Of a stretch of 64,000 nt of DNA, positions 19,523 through 29,027 are shown piece after piece. A program made the position numbers and the translations under genes. The DNA comes from an uncultured Neomegalonema sp. GTDB taxonomy: Bacteria > Pseudomonadota > Alphaproteobacteria > Rhodobacterales > Rhodobacteraceae. The stretch lies in assembly GCA_938008165.1 (NCBI GenBank), contig CALLLP010000009.1, forward strand, positions 49,537-113,536. Reading direction: 5' to 3'. Within the stretch, counting starts at the first letter, position 1; each line of letters opens with the position of its first letter. The notes below the pieces were generated by a model, which had not been told where the DNA came from, ran no database searches, and worked only from the letters and a program-made list of their open reading frames with translations.

Positions 19523-22060
19523 CTAACGCATCGCCAGCATATCCGCGCGCAATTGACCCGGACGCACCCCGCGCAGCAGGATCGAGCCGCCCTGCTCCAG
19601 CGGGATCAACGCGCCCGCCTTGGTCGCCCGTGTCCCGCGCAGGATCGCCGCAGGGTCGCGCAGGCCCGGCGGCAGGGCGAGGCGATCGATGCCGGGGCGG
19701 AAATCGACGATCTCCAGACGTCCCAGCGGGGCGGGGCCACCCTCCGCCCGGCGTCCCATATAAAAAGTATCGGCCCCCGGCCCTCCAGCGGCAATGGTGA
19801 TGCCACCCTCGGCCACGATCCGATCATTCCCGCGCCCCCCCGCCAGCAGGTTGAACCCGGAACCGCCCGCGATGGTATCGTCGCCATCCAGACCCGCCAC
19901 AATATCGTTGCCATCCCCGCCGAGCAGCATATCGGCGCGGGGGCCGCCCGCTAGCAGATCGTTGCGCGCAGTGCCCTTGACCCGCCCCTGCACCGCCCGA
20001 TGATCGGCGAGAGCGAGGGTTGTGCCATCGGGAAAGAGCGGGACGATGCTCCATTTCGGATGCACACCAAAGCCGTTCGCGCCGCGCTGCATGGCAATGG
20101 TATTGCGCACCAGCATTGCATAGGCTTCGGCCATCAGCGGATCGGCAAAGCTGCCTATCAGCGAGGCATATCCCGCCCGCCCCCGTGCCGCGACGCCCCG
20201 CGCCGTATCATGCCCGCCCATCTGGATGGCCGGGCGGGGATCGAACCGGCGCGCCGCGATATTCGCCTGTCCGATCTCGCGCCATGTGCGATAGCGCGGG
20301 CCATGGATCGTCTCCCCGGCGGTCGCCCATTTCGGATTGAAATCCACCCTGAGAAAGCGGTTCAGCAGATAAGGGCGCATCATGCCAAAGACAGACCCGC
20401 TCTCACCAATGCCCATCCGCGCAACCTGTCCGAGGGCGGCGGTGAAGGCATCCTGTCGCCAATGCATGAGCGGCGCGCCCGGTGCCGCCCCCATGATCCA
20501 TCCGGCGGTTTCCAGACGGGCAGGGCCGCCCAGCGCATCGTTTTTCGCATAGGCCGCCGCATACCACCCCAGCCGCGCGCGCAGGGTTTCGACCAATGCC
20601 CCCTTGAGCGGATGTGTATCCGGCGTGATCCATGCGGCATAGCCCTGCGTTCGGTGGGTCCATGCCTGCGCCCGCACATCCAGACCGCGCGGCAGGCCCT
20701 TGGCCCCGTTTCGATGGTCCTGCGCGGGGTTTTGGCTGAACAGGCTGGCGGCGACCTGCGCATGCAATTCGTCGAGGAAATAGCGGTCACCCGAAATCAG
20801 ATAGGGCACATAGGTCAGATCCGGTTGATGAGCGGGATCGAGAGTCCAGCCATTCACCGCAGTATCGACCGGCCCATGGCCGTTCACCGCCTCCGAGGCG
20901 CGCGCATCCATCCAGAACGCGGGATGTGCATCAAGGGTCGGGGCCATCGCCGTCGCGGAATCGCGCAGATGCCACGGCACGGCCCCTGCGGCGGCGGCTG
21001 TGCGCATCATCGCATGGTGAAGCTGTGGCGATTGGGTGCGCAGCCATGCAATCGTCCATTCGGGCAACATGCCCACATCCGCGCGCTCGCCCGGCATCGC
21101 CATCGCCTTTTCGATCAGGGCATTGCCCATCAGATCGGTATCGGCCTTGGCCAGCCGCGCAGGCCATCGGGATAAAAACGCCCGGTCGATGCGTAGCTCC
21201 GGGTCATAGGCGGGCACGGCCCCGGCCGCGATCATATAGGGATAGTCATAGGATACATGCGCGCCCGATGGCTGCGCCCCCGCCCAGACGATCTCGCGCC
21301 AATTGGTATGGCGGTAATGGGTCAGCCTACGCTCGGCCATCGTCTTGCCGCTCATACGGATCGTATAGCCATAGGCGATGTCGTGATTGGTCGCCTCCGT
21401 CATCGCGTCGTTATGCATCGAGACGGAGCTACGCACCGCCCCATCCGCCAGCGCCCGTATATCGAAGATCGCCGTCAAATGGGGCGTCAGGCGCCGCTGG
21501 ATGCGGATTTCCGAGGCGAGTGGCCCTTGCAGCCACCGCGCCGGGTCCGACGTCACCGCCTGTTTCAGCAGGGTCGAGACATCCAGCGTCACCGTCGGCC
21601 CGTTGAAATCGAAGATCACCGACAGATCGTATCCCCGCCCAAGAATGCCGCGAATATCCAGCGGCTCGCCCTTGGGGGCCTCGTCGGAGACCCGCAATGC
21701 AAGCTGGGCCGTCGCGGTGGCCGGATTGCGGATCGACAGGATCGCATGGCGCACCGACCCATCGTCATGGCGCGCCTTTACATCGGTTTGCAGCGGGACG
21801 CGCGCCCCGGCAATCGTCGCCACCAGGGTTTTTCCCCGTGGCCAGTCGCCCTTGCGAAACACCTGTCCGAATGTCGTGACGCGCCCTTCCTGCCCCGTCA
21901 TCCCGTCCAGCCGGAGACCGACCACGGCATCGGCACCCTGCGGGCGCTCGATGGATGGCGCGCCGGTATTGGGAGACAGCCGCGACAGGAAAGCGCCATC
22001 CGCATAGGCGGGCGACACGGCCAGAATCGACGCGACGACGCAGAACAGGAAAAAACGCAT
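19523..22060 (-). CDS. Secreted protein with RTX/hemolysin-type calcium-binding C-terminus
   Basis: Signal peptide from start at 22060 (MRFFLFCVVASILAVSPAYA); nonapeptide repeats LLGGDGNDIVAGLDGDDTIAGGSGFNLLAGGRGNDRI near C-terminus. Confidence 0.85.
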   Translation of the reverse strand: MRFFLFCVVASILAVSPAYADGAFLSRLSPNTGAPSIERPQGADAVVGLRLDGMTGQEGRVTTFGQVFRKGDWPRGKTLVATIAGARVPLQTDVKARHDDGSVRHAILSIRNPATATAQLALRVSDEAPKGEPLDIRGILGRGYDLSVIFDFNGPTVTLDVSTLLKQAVTSDPARWLQGPLASEIRIQRRLTPHLTAIFDIRALADGAVRSSVSMHNDAMTEATNHDIAYGYTIRMSGKTMAERRLTHYRHTNWREIVWAGAQPSGAHVSYDYPYMIAAGAVPAYDPELRIDRAFLSRWPARLAKADTDLMGNALIEKAMAMPGERADVGMLPEWTIAWLRTQSPQLHHAMMRTAAAAGAVPWHLRDSATAMAPTLDAHPAFWMDARASEAVNGHGPVDTAVNGWTLDPAHQPDLTYVPYLISGDRYFLDELHAQVAASLFSQNPAQDHRNGAKGLPRGLDVRAQAWTHRTQGYAAWITPDTHPLKGALVETLRARLGWYAAAYAKNDALGGPARLETAGWIMGAAPGAPLMHWRQDAFTAALGQVARMGIGESGSVFGMMRPYLLNRFLRVDFNPKWATAGETIHGPRYRTWREIGQANIAARRFDPRPAIQMGGHDTARGVAARGRAGYASLIGSFADPLMAEAYAMLVRNTIAMQRGANGFGVHPKWSIVPLFPDGTTLALADHRAVQGRVKGTARNDLLAGGPRADMLLGGDGNDIVAGLDGDDTIAGGSGFNLLAGGRGNDRIVAEGGITIAAGGPGADTFYMGRRAEGGPAPLGRLEIVDFRPGIDRLALPPGLRDPAAILRGTRATKAGALIPLEQGGSILLRGVRPGQLRADMLAMR

Positions 22061-22208
22061 CGCAGGAACACCCTTTTTCAGACGCTGGTACGAGAATCCC
22101 AAAATCGCGCCAGAGTCTTCAGAAATGCTCAACTGCAACCGATTATTGTCACCGGAAACCATGCTGATTCCGTGACATCGCGGACATACCGGATAAAGGA
22201 CGAAACCT

Positions 22209-23543
22209 ATGGTACGGATTTTCGGGCATTCCGTGAGGACACAGGTTTTGATTCTCGCGATGATCGAGGCGCTGACCGTCTATGCCGCCATCTTCCTGAT
22301 TGCCACGCTGGTCGTGCATTCCCCGAATGGTCCCTCCGGCCTGACGAGTGCCGCCAGTCTGCCCGCCATCTTGATCATCGTGATGATGTTCGCATTGGGC
22401 ACCTATGAACCCGATGCGCGGGCCAATATGGCCACGATGACCGAACGGCTGGGCGTGGCCTGCGTTCTGGGGGCGGGTTTGGGGTTTGGGATCGTCTATG
22501 TCTTTGGTGATATATGGGTATCGCCACTCTACGCCATCGCCTGCGCCTCCTTTACCTACGGCACCGTCACCGTCGCACGCTATATCTTCGGGAAGGTCCT
22601 GAATTTCGTGCCGCTCCAGCGCCGGATTCTCGTGATCGGCAGCCCGGCCAGCGGCGAGAGCATGCGCGCCATGACGGTCGTTGGATCGGGCGGGGGCGAT
22701 GTGATCAGCGTGATCGATTCCGCCGATGCCGCAGAGGGCTTGCTGAAACAGGCCAAGGCGATGGACGTGACCGATATCGTGGTCACCGACCGCAAGTCTC
22801 CGCTGCTGCCCGTCACCGCCCTGCTTGATTGCAAGGCATCCGGCATCCGCATTCTCGATTCGCTGGATTTCGGCGAGCTGGAAACCGGCAAGGTCGATTT
22901 GGAAAACCTCTACCCCGCCCGGTTCATCTTTTCGCGCAATATCGGATATGCGCTCTGGTCGATGCGGTCAAAGCGGTTGCTCGACATCGTGATTTCAGGG
23001 GCGGCCCTGCTGGCGCTCTCGCCCGTGCTGTTGCTGGCCGCGCTGGCGATTCGCATCGACAGTCCGGGGGGCGTCTTCTATCGACAGACCCGCGTGGGCC
23101 TGAACGGTGCGCCCTATGAAATCGTGAAGTTCCGCTCGATGCGATCCGATGCGGAGGCCACCGGCACCCCCCAATGGGCGCAGCAAAACGACAGCCGTGT
23201 GACCCGCGTGGGCCGTTTTCTGCGCCAGACGCGAATCGATGAATTGCCGCAGATCATCAATATCCTGCGCGGCGAGATGAGCCTTGTCGGTCCCCGCCCC
23301 GAGCGCCCCTTCTTCGTGGAGAAGCTGGAAGAATCGCTGCCTTTCTATGCCGAGCGCCACCGGGTCAAACCCGGCCTGACGGGATGGGCGCAGATAAAAT
23401 ATCGCTATGGCGCGACAGAAGAAGACGCCCGCGAAAAACTGCGCTACGATCTCTACTACGTGAAAAACTTCAACGTATTGCTGGATATTTTCATCCTAAT
23501 GCGGACAGTCAGGGTCGTTCTGTGGCCCGATGGCGTTCACTGA
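22209..23543 (+). CDS. Exopolysaccharide/undecaprenyl-phosphate sugar transferase (bacterial sugar transferase family)
   Basis: N-terminal TMs plus C-terminal sugar transferase domain ([74 protein letters not shown]). Confidence 0.92.
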   Translation: MVRIFGHSVRTQVLILAMIEALTVYAAIFLIATLVVHSPNGPSGLTSAASLPAILIIVMMFALGTYEPDARANMATMTERLGVACVLGAGLGFGIVYVFGDIWVSPLYAIACASFTYGTVTVARYIFGKVLNFVPLQRRILVIGSPASGESMRAMTVVGSGGGDVISVIDSADAAEGLLKQAKAMDVTDIVVTDRKSPLLPVTALLDCKASGIRILDSLDFGELETGKVDLENLYPARFIFSRNIGYALWSMRSKRLLDIVISGAALLALSPVLLLAALAIRIDSPGGVFYRQTRVGLNGAPYEIVKFRSMRSDAEATGTPQWAQQNDSRVTRVGRFLRQTRIDELPQIINILRGEMSLVGPRPERPFFVEKLEESLPFYAERHRVKPGLTGWAQIKYRYGATEEDAREKLRYDLYYVKNFNVLLDIFILMRTVRVVLWPDGVH

Positions 23544-23569
23544 CGCAAATTTCTGGGCGGAGCGAGACC

Positions 23570-24124
23570 ATGCAAGGCAAATCGACGATCTGCGTCTATT
23601 GCGGCTCCTCCCCCGGCAAGGACGATGCCTATATCGATGCGGCAACGGCGCTGGGCCAGACCATCGCCGGGCGCGGTGCGCGACTGATTTATGGCGCGGG
23701 AGATAACGGCCTGATGGGGGCCACGGCCCGCGCAGCCCTCGCGGCGGGGGGCGAGGTGATCGGGGTGGTTCCGCATGTGCTGGCGGGCATGGAAGGACGC
23801 ACCGACGTCAATACCACGTTGATCCGCACCGAGACGATGCACGAGCGCAAGAAGGTCATGTTCGCGAATGCCGATGCCTTCATTGTCCTGCCCGGCGGCC
23901 CCGGCACGCTGGACGAAACCATCGAAACGCTGACGTGGCGACAGCTTGGCCTGCACGAGAAACCACTCGTCTTCGTGGATACCAAAGGCTACTGGACCCG
24001 CCTGCTCGACCTCTTTGCCCATTTCGCCGATCAGGGCTTTATGAATGCCCGCTTCAACGGCTTTTATTCGGTCGCCAAGACCCCGGAGGAAGCGGTCGCC
24101 TTGGCCCTTGGCGACCCCCGTTAA
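23570..24124 (+). CDS. LOG family protein (TIGR00730-type Rossmann fold)
   Basis: VYCGSSPG, GAGDNGLMG, and PGGPGTLDETIETLTWRQLGLH (LOG-family PGGxGTxxE). Confidence 0.93.
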   Translation: MQGKSTICVYCGSSPGKDDAYIDAATALGQTIAGRGARLIYGAGDNGLMGATARAALAAGGEVIGVVPHVLAGMEGRTDVNTTLIRTETMHERKKVMFANADAFIVLPGGPGTLDETIETLTWRQLGLHEKPLVFVDTKGYWTRLLDLFAHFADQGFMNARFNGFYSVAKTPEEAVALALGDPR

Positions 24125-24984
24125 GCCCTGCCCCGCCGCATAAGGTCGTAGCAATAGAGCGCAACCCCCGCCCAGATCACCGCAAATGCTATCAGCACAG
24201 GCCCGCTCAGCACCTCGCCGAGAATCAGGGCCGAGACGAATTGCAGGGTCGGGTTGAGGTAGAACAACACCCCCACGGTCGAAAAATCGAGCAGCTTTGC
24301 CGCCTCGACATACATCACCAGCGGAATTCCGGTGAACAGCGAACACCCGATCAGCAACAGCGCCGTCCGGCCATCCCCCATAAACGCCCCGCCGCCCACG
24401 ACCCACAGATAGAAAAGCAATGGTCCCGACACGAGCGTCAATTCCCATAAAACGCCCACCAGCGGCCCGACCGCCACGCTCTTTCGGATGACGCCATAGA
24501 CCGCGAAACTTCCCGCCACTACCAGCGCGATCCATGGCAGCGTGCCGCGCTCCAGCGCGATCAGCATCACGCCGGTCGCCGCCATGCCCGCCGCGATCCA
24601 TTGCAAACCCGAAATCCGCTCCCGGAAGATCAAGGCTCCGAGAACGACCGCAACGATGGGATAGATGTAATATCCGAAACTCGCCTGCGACGTCTGGCCG
24701 ATCTGAATGGCAAAGATGAAAACGAACCAATTGACGGAGATAAACGCCGTGGCCGTCACGAGCGCCAGCATCGTTCGCCCATCCCGGCCCGCCTGCAAAA
24801 ACCGCCCCCATCGGCCCGTCATCCCCGCATAGAGCGCAATGACCGGCACGGACCACAGGATGCGATGCGCCACCACCTCGACGGGAGGCACATCGTTCAC
24901 GAGGGCAAAGAACAGGGGCGATACGCCCCAGATAACAAAGGCCCCTAATGCCAGAAGGACGCCGCGTCGGGCGTCCTTCTGCAT
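24121..24984 (-). CDS. rarD: EamA family transporter RarD
   Basis: RarD hallmark N-terminus RRGVLLALGAFVIWGVSPLFFALVNDVPPVEVVAHRILWSVP; 10 TM pattern; start 24984. Confidence 0.9.
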   Translation of the reverse strand: MQKDARRGVLLALGAFVIWGVSPLFFALVNDVPPVEVVAHRILWSVPVIALYAGMTGRWGRFLQAGRDGRTMLALVTATAFISVNWFVFIFAIQIGQTSQASFGYYIYPIVAVVLGALIFRERISGLQWIAAGMAATGVMLIALERGTLPWIALVVAGSFAVYGVIRKSVAVGPLVGVLWELTLVSGPLLFYLWVVGGGAFMGDGRTALLLIGCSLFTGIPLVMYVEAAKLLDFSTVGVLFYLNPTLQFVSALILGEVLSGPVLIAFAVIWAGVALYCYDLMRRGRA

Positions 24985-25022
24985 CGATGTCAGATTCGGG
25001 TGATCGGAAATCGACCGCCCCC

Positions 25023-25631
25023 TCAGGCTGCGCCAGCCTTGGCGAGACGCTCGGCCACGTTTTCCCAATTGACCAGCTTTTCGAGGAAATTCTCAAGATA
25101 GGCAGGCCGCTTGTTGCGGAAATCGATATAGTAGGAATGTTCCCACACATCGCAGCCCAGCAGCGAGGTCTGACCCACGCATTCCGGGTTCACACCGTTC
25201 GGGGTCGACAGGATCGACAATTTGTCGCCATTGAGCGTCAGCCAGACCCAACCGGACCCGAACTGACCCGCGCCGCCGGTCTGGAATGCTTTCTTGAAGC
25301 TGTCCACATCGCCAAAGCTGTCAACGATGCGCTTTTCCAGCTCAGAGGGCATCGCGCCGCCGCCATTGGGCTTCATCCAATTCCAGAACTGGATATGGTT
25401 CCACGCTTGGGTCGACTGGTTCATCAGGCCGGTATTTTCGGCATTATACGCGGCGACCATGATCTCTTCGAGGGATTTACCCTCGTGCTCGGTGCCCGCG
25501 ATCATCTCGTTGGTTTTGTCGATATACGCCTTGTGGTGCAGGTCGTGATGGTATTGCAGGGTTTCTTCCGACATCCCGCCTGCGGCGAGGGCGTCATGGG
25601 CATAAGGCAGATCGGGCAATTCAAAAGCCAT
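25023..25631 (-). CDS. sodB: Superoxide dismutase (Fe/Mn)
   Basis: MAFELPDLPYAHDALA, QYHHDLHHKAYIDKTN, DVWEHSYYIDFRNKRPAYLENF. Confidence 0.96.
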   Translation of the reverse strand: MAFELPDLPYAHDALAAGGMSEETLQYHHDLHHKAYIDKTNEMIAGTEHEGKSLEEIMVAAYNAENTGLMNQSTQAWNHIQFWNWMKPNGGGAMPSELEKRIVDSFGDVDSFKKAFQTGGAGQFGSGWVWLTLNGDKLSILSTPNGVNPECVGQTSLLGCDVWEHSYYIDFRNKRPAYLENFLEKLVNWENVAERLAKAGAA

Positions 25632-25752
25632 GGGTCGTCTTCCCCTTTACATGGTGTCATGGGACGCAAATCGGTGCGCCGTTACCGCCTGATCTATCGC
25701 GCGCGGAGGCGAGGTCAAAGCCGAAAGGGAACGAGGGGCGGGAAATTTCGGA

Positions 25753-27054
25753 TCAGCCATAGATGTCAAAGCGCGAGGGCGGCACGGCGGTCGGACCTTT
25801 GGGCGATTTACTGGCCAATGTCTGATAGAGTCGGGCCGATCCGCGCTGAAACGCGAAAGAGCATCCCGCCAGATAGGCCGCCCAGATGCGATAGGTCTCC
25901 GCGCCCACCAGCGCCTCGGCCTCAGCCCGGCGACGATACAGCCGCTGACACCATTCGCGGGTCGTATATTGGTAATGCTGGCGCAGGGCTTCGACATCCT
26001 GCACCTCGAACCCGGCGATCTCCATTTCCGAAACCGTATGGCCGATATCGTCCAGCTCGCCACCGGGAAAGATATATTTCTGCAAGGCGCGCTGTTCGGG
26101 GCGGCTGGAAAATTTTGTCTTCTTGCGCTTGGCCCCGCGCGAAATCGCGTGGTTCATGAACAATCCGCCCTCGTTCAGCAACCCCCGGACGGTCTGGAAA
26201 TAGGCGGGGATATTGTCCAGCCCGATATGTTCATACATCCCGACAGAGGAAATCTTGTCGAAGGCCCCCTCCATCTCGCGATAATCCTTGAGGTGCAGCG
26301 TCACGCGATCGGCGATGCCAAGGCGCTCGACCTTGGCCTGGGCAAAGGCCATCTGCTCCTCCGACAGTGTCACCCCATGGCCGGTCACACCGTAATGCGT
26401 GACGGCATGGCAGAGCAATCCACCCCAGCCGCACCCGATATCGAGCAGCGTCTCGCCGGGTTTCAGGCGCAGCTTGCGGCAAATCAGGTCGAGCTTGTTG
26501 ACCTGTGCCTCCTCCAGCGTGGCCCCCCAATGCGGGAAATGAGCGCAGGAATACTGCATCTCAGGATCGAGAAAGAGCTGATAGAACGCATTGCCGACAT
26601 CGTAATGGAACTGGATAAAGCGGCGATTATCGCCCTCGCGTCGCCCGGCCCCTTCGGCATCGGTGCCAAAATCGCGGGTGCTGTCGGGATGCGCACCCTT
26701 GGCAAAGAAGAACGGCGCGAGACTGCGCATCAAAGGCCCGCGCCGGAGCTTCTTGAACCGTCTGCGATAGGGACGGTCGATGGCCAAAGGCTCGGCAATA
26801 TCGATCATAGAGCCGCCCTCGATTTCGATATGGCCCTTCGCGTAATGCCGGATCAGCCGGTCAAGGCTGGGGCGATGCAACAGCGAGGCGATCACACCGG
26901 GCGCGGCGATCCGAATCGCCAGATCGGGGGTGACGGCCTGCCCCAGCGGCTCGACGGACCCATCCCACAGGCGCAGCGAGAAATGGGCATCCACATCCTC
27001 GCGGATCAGGGCCGCAATCCGCCGGGCGGCGCGCAATGTGCGGTCATCCTTCAT
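25753..27054 (-). CDS. cfa: Cyclopropane-fatty-acyl-phospholipid synthase family protein
   Basis: SAM-binding LLDIGCGWGGLLCHAVTHYGVTGHGVTLSEEQ; HYDVGNAFYQLFLDPEMQYSCAHF. Confidence 0.94.
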   Translation of the reverse strand: MKDDRTLRAARRIAALIREDVDAHFSLRLWDGSVEPLGQAVTPDLAIRIAAPGVIASLLHRPSLDRLIRHYAKGHIEIEGGSMIDIAEPLAIDRPYRRRFKKLRRGPLMRSLAPFFFAKGAHPDSTRDFGTDAEGAGRREGDNRRFIQFHYDVGNAFYQLFLDPEMQYSCAHFPHWGATLEEAQVNKLDLICRKLRLKPGETLLDIGCGWGGLLCHAVTHYGVTGHGVTLSEEQMAFAQAKVERLGIADRVTLHLKDYREMEGAFDKISSVGMYEHIGLDNIPAYFQTVRGLLNEGGLFMNHAISRGAKRKKTKFSSRPEQRALQKYIFPGGELDDIGHTVSEMEIAGFEVQDVEALRQHYQYTTREWCQRLYRRRAEAEALVGAETYRIWAAYLAGCSFAFQRGSARLYQTLASKSPKGPTAVPPSRFDIYG

Positions 27055-27956
27055 CGTGTCGGCCTGAAGGGCAGGCCCAGCATCGCCGGTGCGTTATACC
27101 GCGCTCCGGCGGCGGAAATGACGACGAGGGCGAGGATTGTGGCCAGATAGGGCGTCATCGCCAGAAACTGCGACGGAATCGACAGGCCCAAGGCATTGCC
27201 GTAAAATTGGGACAGGGACGCCGCCGCGAACAGATACGCGCCAAAGATCACGCGGATCGGTCCCCATCCGGCAAAAACCACCAGCGCCAGTGCGATCCAG
27301 CCGCGCCCCGCCGTCATGTTCTCGCCCCAGAGCGGCGTATAGGCAAGCGACAGATACGCCCCCGCCAGCCCCGCACAGGCCCCGCCGAACAAGACCGCCG
27401 CAAACCGCGATGGCAGGACTTTCAACCCCACCGAATGTGCCGAATCAGCATCATCGCCGATCGCACGCAGTTTTAGCCCCGAGCGGGTGCGGGTGAGATA
27501 GAACCAAACCGCAATCGCCAGCGCCAATGCGAGATAGACCATCGCATCGCGCCCCAGGATAATCCGCAGGGCCGGATGATCCGGCAGGCTCTCTGCCGCC
27601 AGAAGCGGCGCAAGCGGATCGATGGCATTGCCGACATAGCCCTGTCCGATCAGGCCAGAAACGCCGGTGCCGAAGATCGCCAACGCCAATCCCGTCGCCG
27701 CCTGATTTGCCGTAAAGCCCAGCGCAACAAGGGCGAACAGGGCCGCGGCCCCCGCGCCCGCCGCCGCTCCGGCGACGATGCCCAGCGTGCTCGATCCGGT
27801 CGAGAGCGCCACGGCGAAGGCCGCCACAGCCCCCAGCAACATCATGCCTTCAACCCCCAGATTCAGCACCCCCGAACGCTCCGCCACCAACTCCCCCGTT
27901 GCCGCAAATAGCAGCGGGGTGGCCGCAACGATCATACTGACGAGAAACGCTTCCAC
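27051..27956 (-). CDS. ABC transporter permease, BMP/nucleoside (YufQ-like) type
   Basis: TM protein, VAERSGVLNLGVEGMMLLGAVAAF motif typical of this permease family. Confidence 0.9.
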   Translation of the reverse strand: MEAFLVSMIVAATPLLFAATGELVAERSGVLNLGVEGMMLLGAVAAFAVALSTGSSTLGIVAGAAAGAGAAALFALVALGFTANQAATGLALAIFGTGVSGLIGQGYVGNAIDPLAPLLAAESLPDHPALRIILGRDAMVYLALALAIAVWFYLTRTRSGLKLRAIGDDADSAHSVGLKVLPSRFAAVLFGGACAGLAGAYLSLAYTPLWGENMTAGRGWIALALVVFAGWGPIRVIFGAYLFAAASLSQFYGNALGLSIPSQFLAMTPYLATILALVVISAAGARYNAPAMLGLPFRPTR

Positions 27957-27959
27957 CGA

Positions 27960-29024
27960 TCAACCCCCCGCAACACGGCGCAGGCGCAGCCGGTAATGAA
28001 TCAACGTATCGCAGGCGAGCAGGAAGAACAAAAGCATCCCCTGAAACACGAAGGCGGCATTCTTCGGCAGCTTGAGCAGGATCTGGGCGTTCTCGCCGCC
28101 GATATATGTCACCGCCAGCGCCAGCGCCGCGATCAGCGCGCCGATGGGGTTCAGCCGCCCAAGAAACGCGACAATGATCGCCGCAAAGCCGTATCCCGCC
28201 GCAATATCGGGCTGAAGCTGCTGGATCGTGGATGTCACCTCCACCGCACCGGCCAACCCGGCCAGACCGCCTGAGACGAGCATCACATAGGTAATCGTCT
28301 TCGCCTCCGAAAACCCGGCGAATGCGGCCGCTTTGGGCGCAAGGCCCATCGCCCGAATGCCAAAGCCGCGCCGGGTCCGCGACAGCATCCATGCCAGCGC
28401 GAGCGCGGCAACCACCGCAAGGGCCAAGCCCCAATGCAGCCGCGTACCGGGCAACAGCACCGGCATCAGCGCCCCATCGGGAAAGAGCGCGGATTTCGGA
28501 AAGCCCCGGCCCTGAGGGTCCGTCCATGGTCCGCGCACCAGCCAATCGAGCAACAGCGCCGCAACATAGGTCAGCATCAGGCTGACGAGAATGACATTCG
28601 CCCCCGAAACGACCCGCAGAAACGCCGGAATCCAGCCCCAAAGCATCCCGCCGACAAACCCCGCCGCCAGCGTCAGGGGCAACAGCCAGATCATCGCTGC
28701 CCCCTCCGGCGCATGAAGGGCCACGCCCCCGGCAAAGATCGCCCCAAGCGTATACTGCCCCGGCGCACCGATATTGAACACGCCCGCCCGGAAACAGATC
28801 GCCAGACCGGAACCGATCAGGGCCAGCGGGATCGCCTTGACCAGAAGTTCAGAGCGATTATAGGCATCGGCAAAGGGCGACAGAAAATAAATCTCCATCG
28901 CCTTCACGGGGTCCTTGCCCAGCGCCGCGAACAGCGCAAACCCGGCGATAATCGTCAGCGCGACGGCAATCACCGGCGACAAAATCGCGAGGACCGGCGA
29001 GGGGGAAACGCGGCGCTCCAGCAT
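27960..29024 (-). CDS. ABC transporter permease, BMP/nucleoside (YufP-like) type
   Basis: TM protein with FRAGVFNIGAPGQYTLGAIFAGGVAL motif; adjacent to paired permease and ATPase. Confidence 0.9.
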   Translation of the reverse strand: MLERRVSPSPVLAILSPVIAVALTIIAGFALFAALGKDPVKAMEIYFLSPFADAYNRSELLVKAIPLALIGSGLAICFRAGVFNIGAPGQYTLGAIFAGGVALHAPEGAAMIWLLPLTLAAGFVGGMLWGWIPAFLRVVSGANVILVSLMLTYVAALLLDWLVRGPWTDPQGRGFPKSALFPDGALMPVLLPGTRLHWGLALAVVAALALAWMLSRTRRGFGIRAMGLAPKAAAFAGFSEAKTITYVMLVSGGLAGLAGAVEVTSTIQQLQPDIAAGYGFAAIIVAFLGRLNPIGALIAALALAVTYIGGENAQILLKLPKNAAFVFQGMLLFFLLACDTLIHYRLRLRRVAGG

Positions 29025-29027
29025 CGG

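Noticed and set aside
20000-22408. Two plus-strand ORFs (391 and 383 aa) opposite the RTX protein
   Set aside because: Antisense to a gene with signal peptide and RTX repeats; compositionally shadow-like.
23537-25150. 537-aa minus-strand ORF spanning LOG, RarD and SOD genes
   Set aside because: Wrong frame relative to three well-supported genes; no recognisable domain.
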